DNA of 64,000 nucleotides from Tengunoibacter tsumagoiensis (GTDB taxonomy: Bacteria; Chloroflexota; Ktedonobacteria; Ktedonobacterales; Ktedonobacteraceae), in contig NZ_BIFR01000001.1 in assembly GCF_003967535.1 (NCBI RefSeq), positions 3,905,001 to 3,969,000 of the forward strand. Reading direction: 5' to 3'. Below are positions 1 to 9,501 of this stretch, piece after piece. Each line of letters starts with the position of its first letter. Positions within the stretch are counted from its first letter, which is position 1. The translations under genes were made by a program, and so were the position numbers. Below the pieces are notes generated by a model. It searched no databases, was not told the origin of the DNA, and saw nothing but the letters and a program-made list of their open reading frames with translations.

Positions 1-719
<719 letters not shown>

Positions 720-740
720 TCAGATCAAAACCTAACAAGC

Positions 741-781
741 ACAATAAAAAGCCCGCCCTCAGCTTACTGCTCAGGGCGGGC
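741..781 (-). terminator. Regulated terminator of the alaS T-box
   Basis: On the minus strand a 9-bp GC stem (GCCCGCCCT paired with AGGGCGGGC, 751-781) is followed by TTTTTATTGT. It lies between the T-box sequence and the alaS start, as expected for the terminator that competes with the antiterminator. Confidence 0.9.
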
Positions 782-1131
782 TGAAATTTCTTGATAGCCC
801 GTGGTACCACCTGGATTGGAAGCGTTTTTCTGTCTATAGAAAGCTTCCCACTTAATAAGACACGGAATAAACTGGCTGGAAGATGATAGTAAAACCATCA
901 GCCGCAATCGCTATTCGATGCCTTGCCCTGAGATAACGGAGGGCTACCGGTCAGGATTACAGGCTCCAGAAAAGAAGCGTTCTTCCTGCATCGCGATCCT
1001 TTTACACTTATGGGATCAGAGGGGGGCCTTACAGTGCTTTGTGAAGCTTGCTGGACTCTCACCACTGCCAGCTCTCTGTCTGCTTCTAGCAAATTGCATT
1101 CGTCCCTCGCGACGATTTTGAAATTTGAATT
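741..1131 (-). promoter_or_regulatory. T-box leader of alaS
   Basis: The 5' leader of alaS contains the conserved T-box/antiterminator segment AGGTGGTACCACGGG (798-812, read on the minus strand), followed by a GC-rich intrinsic terminator. Upstream, the leader can form a long Stem I closed by GAGGG/CCCTC and contains a GGTGAGAG segment typical of T-box Stem I. In this family uncharged tRNA pairs with a specifier codon and with the T-box bulge to prevent termination. Alanine codons GCA and GCC both occur in the 3' side of Stem I; I could not decide which is the specifier. Confidence 0.9.
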
Positions 1132-1137
1132 TCTTTT

Positions 1138-1167
1138 AGTATACGGTTCTTCTTGTCGCTTTGTCAA
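1138..1167 (-). promoter_or_regulatory. Sigma-70 type promoter of alaS leader
   Basis: On the minus strand TTGACA (1162-1167) and TATACT (1138-1143) are separated by 18 bases. Predicted start near 1131, at the beginning of the T-box leader. Confidence 0.8.
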
Positions 1168-1210
1168 GTATAGCTCAGAAGCCATACTCCTCTTATCGCT
1201 CAGATTGAGG

Positions 1211-2155
1211 CTACCTCCCATCTCGCAGAATATAGCCTGCCACTTCATAGCCCCGACCGGGCCGATCGTTCTCTGGAAGATCTGAGATCCATTCCCAGTG
1301 AGCCTCTTCTACCACCGTAAATACATTCTGCACGAGCTCTGGAAAGCTTCGTGGTACCAGCGGGAGCAGACGCCGATGTTTAGCATCGTGGTCGGTTCCA
1401 TAGACCCCAAAGACAAAGGCACGAATATCGCTCAGAAGTACGGCGACCCCGCCAATATCCAACAGGGTACGCATATAATGCAGATGAGCATTAATGACGC
1501 GAATCCGAAAATCCTGGGCCGCATCTTGATAACGGCGGTGGCGTTCTTGCTCGACTAATAGATCTGGCGCATACTGCTTCACGGTATCTAAGACATCAAG
1601 CAATGGATAGCTAAAGAGTTGAGATAGCACGAGTGAGCTTATTACCAGGCCAAAGTCGCCCTTACGGAGGGTATGAATCTCTGGTGGGTCGGGGATGAGA
1701 CACTCGTCCAGACAGGCTGCTGCTGCATTGAATATGGCCGTAGCACCTTGCTGGGCTAACAGCTTCCAGTCCTGACGCTTCAACAGGCGCTCTAAATTAC
1801 TACTCACGCCAGCACTGATATCACATTTCACAAAACGCACACGCCGCTTAAGACCAGATGCTCCCAATTCCTCACGCCCATAATTCATTGACAACAGATC
1901 GAGGTCAGCCAGGACGACCTCCTCGGATGCACGCGTGATCTCAGCCAGAGGCACCTCTGTACACGCTCCTGCTCCTAGAATAAGTGAGCTACGAGATGCT
2001 CCTGTTGAACGGAGGGACAATCCCTGAGAGACAAGGGCATTCACTTGCTTGAGATGCTGTGGAGTATGCTGGCGAAACCATTCACGACGGAGCGGTCCCT
2101 GGCTTTGACGATTATTTGCAGCTAATGTATCTATACGCACGATGATGACCTTCAT
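1211..2155 (-). CDS. SAM-dependent methyltransferase-like protein
   Basis: A 314-residue protein with a Rossmann-type motif I, LILGAGACTE, near residues 58-66. It is followed by an acidic residue at the end of the next strand (VVLADLDLLSM) and a later VKCDIS, the usual pattern of class I methyltransferases. A VISSLVLSQLF segment occupies the motif IV-V region. The substrate cannot be told from sequence. I chose the ATG at 2155 because the protein then starts MKVIIVRID; an upstream TTG at 2203 is possible, and neither has a strong ribosome binding site. It is a single gene divergent from the GNAT gene. The methyltransferase fold is fairly secure; the function is not. Confidence 0.7.
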   Translation of the reverse strand: MKVIIVRIDTLAANNRQSQGPLRREWFRQHTPQHLKQVNALVSQGLSLRSTGASRSSLILGAGACTEVPLAEITRASEEVVLADLDLLSMNYGREELGASGLKRRVRFVKCDISAGVSSNLERLLKRQDWKLLAQQGATAIFNAAAACLDECLIPDPPEIHTLRKGDFGLVISSLVLSQLFSYPLLDVLDTVKQYAPDLLVEQERHRRYQDAAQDFRIRVINAHLHYMRTLLDIGGVAVLLSDIRAFVFGVYGTDHDAKHRRLLPLVPRSFPELVQNVFTVVEEAHWEWISDLPENDRPGRGYEVAGYILRDGR

Positions 2156-2341
2156 TATGCCGTAGTGGCAAAAACGGGAAATTTCAAGTATAATTGGTAA
2201 CAATGAACGGATTTAGTGTAGCATTTCTGCTGCGTCAGGTCTAGTTAGAGCTTCTCTCTTTCACCATGCGAAGGATAGAAGTCTCCTTAAAGATGCGTCC
2301 CTCATCTCGATATTTCAAAAACACAGAAAGATGCTCCTCCA

Positions 2342-3352
2342 ATGTCTATTACGATTTTGCCTTTTCAGGAAAACCATCTCCTGGGAGCAGCAAACCTGCT
2401 TGCCCAACGTCATCGGCGCGATCTCCTGGCAGAGCCTGCACTTCCTCCACAATTTGCCGATCCAGCTGTCTCGCTTAAAGCCGTTGAGAAGACATGGCAA
2501 CAGCCTCTGGCCAGTGGAACGGTCGCACTTGCACATAATGAGGTCGTGGGATATGTATTGGGAGCGCCAAAGATTGAGACAAAGCGTGGGCGCACAATCT
2601 GGATACCGCTGGCTGGCCATGCGCTGGCACCATCGCAAGATGCCGAACTTTATCGTGACCTCTATGCAGCCAGTGCTCCTCGCTGGATTGCGGAAGGGTG
2701 TTTTGAACACTACGCGCTCATTCCGGCCCATGATCAAGATGCCCTGGCGGCCTGGTTTGCTCTGAGCTTTGGGAAGGAACATGCTCATGGTCTGCGTGAG
2801 ATTGCTCCAATCAAAGAACCTGAGCATCGGTTTGATCCATCGATTCAGATTCGCCGCGCTGAGAGAGCTGATCTGGAGGCATTCATGGAGCTTGCCACTA
2901 TCATCATGCGCCACCAGGCAGACAGCCCCGTCTATTCCCCTCTTCTCCCTGAGGAGATAGTCGGTCGCCGCCAGCTATTTGAGCGTGTCCTGACAGATCC
3001 CGAGGCTATCTGCTGGGTAGCTGAAAAAGATGGTCGTTTCCTTGCTTACCAGCTCTATACCCCATCAGAACCTGAAGTCGATAACCTGATGGACGATGAG
3101 AAGTCAACCTACTTAAATATTGCAGCTACACGCGAAGAGCTTCGAGGGCAGGGAATTGGACAGGCATTGACGGCCCATGCCCTCCGCCAGGCTCAAGAGC
3201 AGGGTGACACGAAAGTTGGAGTGGACTGGCGCGTCACCAATCTCAGTTCATCCCGGTTCTGGCCCCGGCAGGGCTTCCGCACGATCGCCTATCGCCTCTA
3301 TCGTCACATCGACGAACGCGTTGCATGGGGACATACCCAGGCCTTCCTGTAA
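2342..3352 (+). CDS. Tandem-domain GNAT N-acetyltransferase
   Basis: A 336-residue cytoplasmic protein. The C-terminal half is a clear GNAT domain: a TYLNIAATREELRGQGIGQAL segment (acetyl-CoA pyrophosphate loop R/Q-x-x-G-x-G/A) near residues 258-280, then the DWRVTNLSSSRFWPRQGFR motif B region. The N-terminal half looks like a second, diverged GNAT unit lacking an obvious RxxGxG loop. Double-GNAT proteins are common in Actinobacteria and Chloroflexota. Acceptor substrate unknown. The gene converges on the enoyl-CoA hydratase gene with only 15 bases between stops. Confidence 0.8.
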   Translation: MSITILPFQENHLLGAANLLAQRHRRDLLAEPALPPQFADPAVSLKAVEKTWQQPLASGTVALAHNEVVGYVLGAPKIETKRGRTIWIPLAGHALAPSQDAELYRDLYAASAPRWIAEGCFEHYALIPAHDQDALAAWFALSFGKEHAHGLREIAPIKEPEHRFDPSIQIRRAERADLEAFMELATIIMRHQADSPVYSPLLPEEIVGRRQLFERVLTDPEAICWVAEKDGRFLAYQLYTPSEPEVDNLMDDEKSTYLNIAATREELRGQGIGQALTAHALRQAQEQGDTKVGVDWRVTNLSSSRFWPRQGFRTIAYRLYRHIDERVAWGHTQAFL

Positions 3353-3367
3353 TACTACAGCTCTGAC

Positions 3368-4156
3368 CTACTGCCCGGTATAGGAGGGTGGCCGCTTCTG
3401 CAAAAAGGCGGCCACTGCTTCTTTATGATCGGCTGTCTGGATCGCCTGTCCCTGTAGCTCACTCTCCAATGCAAAAATAGTTGAAAGATCGCCATCAGGG
3501 GCTGCATACACTAAGCGCTTAATCAGACCATACGTCACGGTTGGACCTTCAGCCAGACGTTGTGCAAGCGCCTGAACTGTGGTTTCTAGTTCAGAGAGAG
3601 GAACACACTTATGGATCAGCCCTATACGCTCAGCTTCCGGAGCCAGAATCTCTTCAGCCAGCAATGAGAGCTCCAACGCCTTGCTCAGCCCGACCAACCG
3701 TGTAAGAAAATAAGCCCCCCCACCATCGGGGACCAGTCCAATACGTGCAAAACCTTCGGAGAAGCGCGTCGTATCGGCAGCAATACGGAGGTCACAGGCA
3801 AGCGCAATATTTAACGAAATGCCTGTTGCCACACCATGAAGAGCTGCTACGACTGGCTTAGGCATCGTATGAATGATCTGAACCAGGCGATGATAGTGCT
3901 GAAGGTGATCACGCCCGGCATCTTCAGATAACGGATCTTTGAAGAAAGAGAGATCCTGACCCGAGCCAAAGGCGCGTCCAGCTCCTGCCAATACCACACA
4001 GCGCACCGTCTCATCCTCAGCCGCAGCCTGCGCCGCCTCAATACAATCCTGAAGCAGTTGCGCATTAAATGCATTCAGCACCTCTGGCCGATTCATGAGT
4101 AGCGTCAATACGCCACCCTGACGCTGCACAATCAGATGCTGGAAATCAGTACGCAT
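3368..4156 (-). CDS. Enoyl-CoA hydratase/isomerase family protein
   Basis: A 262-residue crotonase-fold enzyme acting on acyl-CoA thioesters. The CoA-binding oxyanion-hole segments are visible: GAGRAFGSGQDLSFF (about 58-72) and ALHGVATGISLNIALACDLRIA (about 104-125), followed by RFSEGFARIGLVPDGGGAYFLTRLVG. An Asp in the second segment (LVPDGG), where hydratases carry a catalytic Glu, resembles PaaG-type 1,2-epoxyphenylacetyl-CoA isomerases more than short-chain hydratases. No other phenylacetate genes are nearby, so the substrate stays open. The start has a strong GAGGAGG site upstream. Confidence 0.85.
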   Translation of the reverse strand: MRTDFQHLIVQRQGGVLTLLMNRPEVLNAFNAQLLQDCIEAAQAAAEDETVRCVVLAGAGRAFGSGQDLSFFKDPLSEDAGRDHLQHYHRLVQIIHTMPKPVVAALHGVATGISLNIALACDLRIAADTTRFSEGFARIGLVPDGGGAYFLTRLVGLSKALELSLLAEEILAPEAERIGLIHKCVPLSELETTVQALAQRLAEGPTVTYGLIKRLVYAAPDGDLSTIFALESELQGQAIQTADHKEAVAAFLQKRPPSYTGQ

Positions 4157-4211
4157 GGTGGGTTCCTCCTCATCGTAGAACAGTCACATGGCGGACAGAT
4201 TGATGATAAGC

Positions 4212-5240
4212 TTACATTTTTAGCAGGGGGAGATCCATCAGTAACACTTCCATAGCGACACGTACATTTACATTCTGATCAATTGCTTCCTGAGTCTGCA
4301 AAATCGCTCGGACGACGCGCTCGGCCTCCGCAGAACCGATTTTAGCAGCATGTCTGGCAAGAAGATCTCGCAGATCCACATTGACAGTCAGCTCCAGACA
4401 ACCATTGGCAGTTAACACCAGATCGCGCCACCAGAGAAGCCAGAGCTCTAAGAGAGTTCGAGCCTTCTCTGCATCCAACCCCAGTTGTTGCACAAAATCA
4501 AAACGCTGCACCTTAGACATCCCAGGCAATTTGGCCAGCGACTCAAGAAGAGTACGGCGCTCGTCAAGCATCTCCTCATCCTCCACAGCCTGGACCGCCC
4601 AGCCCATGCGACCGGCGGCGAGCGAAGAGATCAGGTTAGCCTGCTGCTCATCTACATCCCACTCTCGAAGCAATGCGGTCCGTATCTGAGCTGCTGTCAA
4701 AAGGTGCATAGGAATCTGCTGCACGCGCGAAAGAATAGTTGGCAGCAAAAGACCTGCATCTGGAACAGTGAGCAAGAGCACAACCTCAGGCTCGGGCTCC
4801 TCCAATGTTTTGAGTAAACAATTGGCCGCCTGCACATTCATATCTTGTGCATCTGGAAGCAGAAAAATATTACGGCGTCCCTCCAACGTACGCCGGGCCG
4901 CCGAGCTCTGTAATTCACGTACCTGATCAATCGTAATAAATTGTTTATCAACTGCCTTTGTAATCACATGCACATCAGGATGATTATTGTGCATAATCTT
5001 ACGGCACGAGAGACACTGATGACAGGGATCGGTAGGAGAACGATGTGGATCAGGACCACCAGTACAGAGCAATGCCTGAGCAAACTGTTGCGCAAGCCGA
5101 TGCTTACCTATCCGTTGGGGGCCAACAAAAAGATAGGCATGCCGCACCTGTTGCGCTGCCAGGGTTCGACGGAGGATATCAATGGAGTGCTCGTGGCCCA
5201 CGATATCCCAATTTTGTGATTGTAATAGCTGGGTAACCAT
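4212..5240 (-). CDS. holB: DNA polymerase III delta' subunit-like clamp-loader ATPase
   Basis: A 342-residue AAA+ protein of the clamp-loader family. After the GHEHSIDILRRTL start comes a Walker A-like GPQRIGKH (about 40-47), a four-cysteine zinc module (C59, C73, C76, C79), the LLPDAQDMN Walker B-region, NCLLKTLEEP, and the sensor segment LPTILSRVQQI. The SRC motif of DnaX/delta' is SRV here. Length and the lack of a long C-terminal tail fit delta' rather than tau/gamma. Clamp loaders place the beta clamp on primed DNA at the fork. Divergent from thrC with about 180 bases between. Confidence 0.85.
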   Translation of the reverse strand: MVTQLLQSQNWDIVGHEHSIDILRRTLAAQQVRHAYLFVGPQRIGKHRLAQQFAQALLCTGGPDPHRSPTDPCHQCLSCRKIMHNNHPDVHVITKAVDKQFITIDQVRELQSSAARRTLEGRRNIFLLPDAQDMNVQAANCLLKTLEEPEPEVVLLLTVPDAGLLLPTILSRVQQIPMHLLTAAQIRTALLREWDVDEQQANLISSLAAGRMGWAVQAVEDEEMLDERRTLLESLAKLPGMSKVQRFDFVQQLGLDAEKARTLLELWLLWWRDLVLTANGCLELTVNVDLRDLLARHAAKIGSAEAERVVRAILQTQEAIDQNVNVRVAMEVLLMDLPLLKM

Positions 5241-5395
5241 AGCTTCATGGTAGCAGAAATACAGTGAAATGGCAAGTTTCGCGCATCGTCTGTCACCATA
5301 TATGCGGCAATTACGCGTAAAAAAATCCTACTGGAAACTCATTATTGAATTTTACAGAGCAAAACAAGCACTATTCATAAAGATGGTTTGCAGCT

Positions 5396-5421
5396 GAGAA
5401 TTATATGATATACTAATTCTC
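5396..5421 (+). promoter_or_regulatory. Palindrome and extended -10 promoter abutting thrC
   Basis: A perfect inverted repeat, GAGAATTA (5396-5403) and TAATTCTC (5414-5421), encloses an extended -10 element (TGATATACT, hexamer 5409-5414). The thrC ATG follows directly at 5422, and no Shine-Dalgarno sequence is visible. A -10 at this position would start transcription at about the A of the ATG, giving a leaderless mRNA. The dyad would be an operator over the promoter. Confidence 0.5.
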
Positions 5422-6615
5422 ATGAGTAGACGTTTCAGTTACCTAAGTCATCTGGTCTGTAGTCTCTGCCAGTGCCATTACGACGCAGACCAGCTGAGTA
5501 CCATCAGCCCGTGTTGCAGCCGCCCTTTGCTTGCCCAGTATGATCTCTCGGCGCTCAAAAACGAAATGCGCAGGGAAGAACTGTCTGGACGGCCTGCAAC
5601 CATGTGGCGTTATCATGAACTTTTACCTGTTCGTACCCCACAATCTGTACAGAGTCTGGGTGAGGGTATGACGCCTCTTCTGCCTGCGCCCCGTTTAGCA
5701 CCAAAAGGGTTAAAACAGACAGCACAGGTCTTTGTCAAAGACGAAGGACAGAATCCAACAGGAAGTTTCAAAGCCCGTGGCATGTCAGCCGCCGTCTCTC
5801 GCGCTTTTGAATTAGGAGTACGCGGTGTAATCACCCCTACGGCAGGAAATGCGGGTGCAGCCATGTCCGCCTATGCTGCACGTGCCGGATTGCCTGCATA
5901 TGTCACTGCACCAGAAGATGCTCCTCAAGCGTGTATAAAGCAGGCCCACCTTTACGGAGCTGAGGTTGAGCTCCTCGCAGGATTAATTAGCGATGCTGGA
6001 CGATTAGCAACTGAACGAGCAATTCAACGGGGCTTATTCAATGTCGCAACCTTACGCGAACCCTATCGTGTTGAAGGTAAAAAGACGATGGGGCTCGAAT
6101 TAGCTGAACAACTTGGCTGGCGACTACCCACGGCAATTATCTATCCCGCCGGTGGAGGGACTGGGGTTGTAGGGATGTGGAAAGCCTTCAGTGAACTCTA
6201 CTCACTTGGCTGGTTGACTGAATCCCCCCTACCCAGGATGATTGTTGTCCAGGCAGAGGGATGCGCCCCCCTGGTACAGGCCTGGAATCAAGGAAGTACA
6301 GAGGCCACTCCCTGGCCTTCAGACCAGGCTACGACTCAAGCTGCTGGCCTTCGGGTCCCATCAGCCATTGGGGACCGATTGATCCTACAAGCCATACGCG
6401 AAAGCGCTGGAACCGCGCTCAGCGTCAGTGATGAGGAGATGAAACAGATGGTCCATTATGCGGCACAACAAGAAGGTATGTTGATCTCATTAGAAGCCGC
6501 CGCCACTCTGGCTGCCTATCATCGCTTGCTTGCAAATAACTCTCTATCGGCAGACGACGAGGTCGTGCTCTTCTTCACCGGGAGTGGGCTGGCCGATTTA
6601 GGCCTGCCCGGCTGA
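5422..6615 (+). CDS. thrC: Threonine synthase
   Basis: A 397-residue PLP enzyme converting O-phosphohomoserine to threonine. It has an N-terminal zinc-ribbon-like CSLC...CC module (residues 13-32), LGEGMTPLLPAP, and the PLP lysine in NPTGSFKARG (K117). Other features are TPTAGNAGAAMSAYAARAG for substrate binding, the phosphate loop YPAGGGTGVVGMWKAF, and EGMLISLEAAATLAAY near the C-terminus. The N-terminal zinc ribbon and the about 400-residue length match the class I-like threonine synthases of archaea and Chloroflexota. Threonine dehydratase lacks the ribbon. Probably leaderless (see the preceding site). Stand-alone gene. Confidence 0.92.
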   Translation: MSRRFSYLSHLVCSLCQCHYDADQLSTISPCCSRPLLAQYDLSALKNEMRREELSGRPATMWRYHELLPVRTPQSVQSLGEGMTPLLPAPRLAPKGLKQTAQVFVKDEGQNPTGSFKARGMSAAVSRAFELGVRGVITPTAGNAGAAMSAYAARAGLPAYVTAPEDAPQACIKQAHLYGAEVELLAGLISDAGRLATERAIQRGLFNVATLREPYRVEGKKTMGLELAEQLGWRLPTAIIYPAGGGTGVVGMWKAFSELYSLGWLTESPLPRMIVVQAEGCAPLVQAWNQGSTEATPWPSDQATTQAAGLRVPSAIGDRLILQAIRESAGTALSVSDEEMKQMVHYAAQQEGMLISLEAAATLAAYHRLLANNSLSADDEVVLFFTGSGLADLGLPG

Positions 6616-6740
6616 TCTGTCACCGTCAAAGACTGATAGATGTGTTATGCTAACAGTATAGGCTCTCTCCGTTTGTGTAAAGTCGCGTTTGTAAGCACTG
6701 TCAGAGAAAATACTGCTTTTCGATAAGGCCAATGTAACCG

Positions 6741-7547
6741 ATGGATACCTCTATACGTTTGTACAATACGAATAGCAATCTGCGTTCCTCTGAAGAGGAG
6801 GAACAGCAGGGGCATGTAACCATTCCCGCTCCAAAAGAGACTGATGGTGAGGAGGAACAGGTTGAGATCGCCGAGAGCCCATCATCCCCTGAACTGGTCA
6901 CTCAACCAGAACAGGTAGATGTGGCGAATTTTGAGGCTATCTTCTTACGCTACCAGGGCCCTATCACTAATTTTATCTACCATTTGATCGGGAATCGTGA
7001 ACAAGCCTATGATCTTGCTCAAGACGTATTTGTCAAAGCATATAAAGCGTTATTAGGGGGAACTGTTGTTCAACCCGGGGCACTATCGGCGTGGCTCTAT
7101 CGAATTGCGGCCAATACCACAACAGATACCCTTCGCCGCCGTCGCTTGATTTCGTGGTTACCACTCTCATTGTTTAATGAAGATCGTGGGATTGGGGCCG
7201 GGGTTGTCTCTGACGCAGGAGGCACACCTTCCGAAACCTTTAATCCAGCATCCGATGAACATGGCTCTGAGCCACGTTCTTCTTCCGTGACTTCACTCTA
7301 TGAGCGCAATGGATACGATGGAGGACGTTTTGAAAGCCGTGTCGCCGACCGCGAAATCGTACAACGTGTGTTTCAGCAGTTACCAGAAAAATATGCTAGC
7401 TGCCTCTGGCTCTATGAAAATGATGGACTCTCCTGTGCAGAGATTGCCGAAGTCCTCAATATCAGTGCCTCAGCGGTAAAAATGCGTTTGATGCGAGCAA
7501 GAGAACGGTTTATTGGTTTGTATCAAAAAGAGGTCGGTGAAGATTGA
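6741..7547 (+). CDS. ECF-type RNA polymerase sigma factor
   Basis: A 268-residue group 4 sigma factor. An acidic, Glu-rich N-terminal extension of about 55 residues precedes sigma-2 (FEAIFLRYQGPITNFIYHLIGNREQAYDLAQDVFVKAY, then the AWLYRIAANTTTDTLRRRR segment that contacts -10 DNA). A variable linker of about 60 residues follows, then sigma-4 with LPEKYASCLWLYENDGLSCAEIAEVLNISASAVKMRLMRARERF as its helix-turn-helix. Its stop overlaps the TTG start of the next gene, an anti-sigma factor, so the two are coupled and the sigma factor is presumably held inactive by it. The start lacks a good ribosome binding site. Confidence 0.92.
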   Translation: MDTSIRLYNTNSNLRSSEEEEQQGHVTIPAPKETDGEEEQVEIAESPSSPELVTQPEQVDVANFEAIFLRYQGPITNFIYHLIGNREQAYDLAQDVFVKAYKALLGGTVVQPGALSAWLYRIAANTTTDTLRRRRLISWLPLSLFNEDRGIGAGVVSDAGGTPSETFNPASDEHGSEPRSSSVTSLYERNGYDGGRFESRVADREIVQRVFQQLPEKYASCLWLYENDGLSCAEIAEVLNISASAVKMRLMRARERFIGLYQKEVGED

Positions 7548-9427
7548 ACTGTAGTCAGGCGCGAGCTCTGCTCGCCATATACCGAGAACTGAATAAGGAT
7601 CAGACAACATCCTCTGACGCGACCGAATTAGACGTGCACCTGGCGCATTGTGCAGCATGCAGAGAGGCATATGCTCAATATCATTCTATCGGCGAACGCA
7701 TTCGTGCGCTCCCTCCTATTGAGCCGTCCCCTACTGCACACACAAAGTTGATGCAGGCGTTGGCGGCAGAACATGCGCGTTTCCTGGAACGCGCCCCCTC
7801 TTCTGTATCTTCAACTCCTGCCCCTGCCTTTCTCGCGCCTTACTTAAAGGAACTTGCACAGAAAGATCCGGATACAAAATCGCTCGCGGCTTTCGCCACC
7901 GCTGAGACTGGTCCTCTGCCTATTATACGCCCTATCAGACGACGTCAGCCCTGGCATATGAATCAATTTATGACTATCGGTCTCGCCGCTTCTATTCTGA
8001 TGGTCTTGATGGTTGGTGGAGTAACAGGGCTCTTGACTCTTGCCAATCAAGGCTCTTCCCTTTCGACGCTGAATAAAACAACGACAAGTATTCACTCAGC
8101 ACAGATTTCTGCGTCAGAGCCGTATGCAACAACCTCGACTTATCCCTATGTAGCCAGTGCAATCGCTGGAAACGATGCGATCTATTACACAAATTACAAT
8201 GCGAGTAAGACCAATTGGATGCTCGAACAGTTCGATATCAGGAAGAATAGCTCTCAGTTGCTCTTAACTGTTCCCGTCGGTAGCCCGCTGATTCTCCTTG
8301 GAACCTCCAAAGATTGGCTGCTCTGGCTCCAATTTGATGAGCCCAAAGCTGCTGATACAAAACATGTTCATCCTGATGCACAGAATGTCCTGCCGCGCAC
8401 CTGGAGCGTTCATGTCAAAGCGCTCGGAACAGATGCAAGTAGCCCGAACAATGCTGATCTCACACTGGTAAATGGGACGTTTAATCCCGATACTGTTCCA
8501 AACTGGGTACGTTCACCTGTACAGGGGGTCAGCTTTACTCAGAATACGATCCTGCTGGCTATGGTCGATGAGAGGGGGACATCCCATCTCTTAAATTATC
8601 CCTTAGATAAGACTGCTGCAACTCAGGCCAATCCTATTGAGCTCGCTCATGCTGAGGATGGGCATATCCTGGCCTCTCCTACCAGCAATATGGATGGCAC
8701 CGATATCTATTGGGCCGATGAATGGTGGGTCAACGGAGAGAATGCTCTGCATAGCAATATCTGGACACAGCAGATTCAAGAGGCGATTCCCGAGCGCCAG
8801 GGACGATGGGCCGCTCATATGCAGACCTATACCTATCTCTTCCGTTCTGATGAACGCTCCTTCAAACCGCAGGTTGTTGAAGATATGCTTTTCTTCCTGC
8901 AAACGGATGGTTCTACAAGCAATCAGGCCAAACCAACGGCAACACCAACCGCTCAATCGACATCAATAGCTCAGGCAACTGTAACGGCCTCGCCAATCTC
9001 AATTAATGCCAATAGTGTACTGGGTGGAACGGTAAAATATGATCCAGGTGTGTACGCAGCACAGATCGATGCTCAGGCCAGCGGAAAGCTTCAGACCTAC
9101 TCAGCCAATGGTGCACTCCAGCTCCCAACGACCATTGATGATAATAAGATTGTCTCAGCAATTCAAGGCGGCAAACGTTTCTTACTCTGGCAGAATAGTG
9201 CCAATGCGTTTGAGATGTATGATGTGGAGACAAAAGCTCCCGTGACGATTGATAGCGATACGGTGCCTAAGAATGCCTCTTTCTTAAATGTTAACGGCGA
9301 TACGGCAGTCTGGGTCATTAATACCCTCGCTCCAAATACCACCGATCAAAGCGATCCTGTTAATCCAACTATTAAGCTGGGTACGTTCAAATGGCCTCGA
9401 CCCATTAAAGGCTCTACAGGCCCCTAG
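7544..9427 (+). CDS. Transmembrane anti-sigma factor with large ectodomain
   Basis: A 627-residue single-pass membrane protein. The cytoplasmic N-terminus carries a zinc-finger anti-sigma motif, HLAHCAAC (H-x3-C-x2-C, about 30-39), of the ZAS type. A transmembrane helix, MTIGLAASILMVLMVGGVTGLLTL, lies near residue 145. The remaining about 450 residues are predicted outside the cell, with repeated beta-strand segments ending in aromatic-Leu-W patterns, perhaps a beta-propeller, and a Thr/Pro-rich insert (PTATPTAQSTSIAQATVTASP). The TTG start overlaps the sigma stop and has GAGGTCGGTGAAGA upstream. Cell-envelope signal sensing is inferred from topology. Confidence 0.85.
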   Translation: MNCSQARALLAIYRELNKDQTTSSDATELDVHLAHCAACREAYAQYHSIGERIRALPPIEPSPTAHTKLMQALAAEHARFLERAPSSVSSTPAPAFLAPYLKELAQKDPDTKSLAAFATAETGPLPIIRPIRRRQPWHMNQFMTIGLAASILMVLMVGGVTGLLTLANQGSSLSTLNKTTTSIHSAQISASEPYATTSTYPYVASAIAGNDAIYYTNYNASKTNWMLEQFDIRKNSSQLLLTVPVGSPLILLGTSKDWLLWLQFDEPKAADTKHVHPDAQNVLPRTWSVHVKALGTDASSPNNADLTLVNGTFNPDTVPNWVRSPVQGVSFTQNTILLAMVDERGTSHLLNYPLDKTAATQANPIELAHAEDGHILASPTSNMDGTDIYWADEWWVNGENALHSNIWTQQIQEAIPERQGRWAAHMQTYTYLFRSDERSFKPQVVEDMLFFLQTDGSTSNQAKPTATPTAQSTSIAQATVTASPISINANSVLGGTVKYDPGVYAAQIDAQASGKLQTYSANGALQLPTTIDDNKIVSAIQGGKRFLLWQNSANAFEMYDVETKAPVTIDSDTVPKNASFLNVNGDTAVWVINTLAPNTTDQSDPVNPTIKLGTFKWPRPIKGSTGP

Positions 9428-9442
9428 AGAGACGGAGATGTC

Positions 9443-9496
9443 AAGGAAGGCAAGATGCAGCTAGATGGTTGATCTAAGCTGCGTCTTGCCTTCCTT
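9443..9496. terminator. Bidirectional hairpin between convergent genes
   Basis: A 20-bp stem with one mismatch (9443-9462 pairs with 9477-9496) and a 14-base loop lies between the anti-sigma gene and the convergent DUF1003 gene. U-runs are weak on both sides. Confidence 0.7.
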
Positions 9497-9501
9497 ACCG
9501 T

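Noticed and set aside
898..1285. Open frames on both strands between the first two genes
   Set aside because: They overlap the alaS T-box leader and promoter and have no homology or ribosome binding site.
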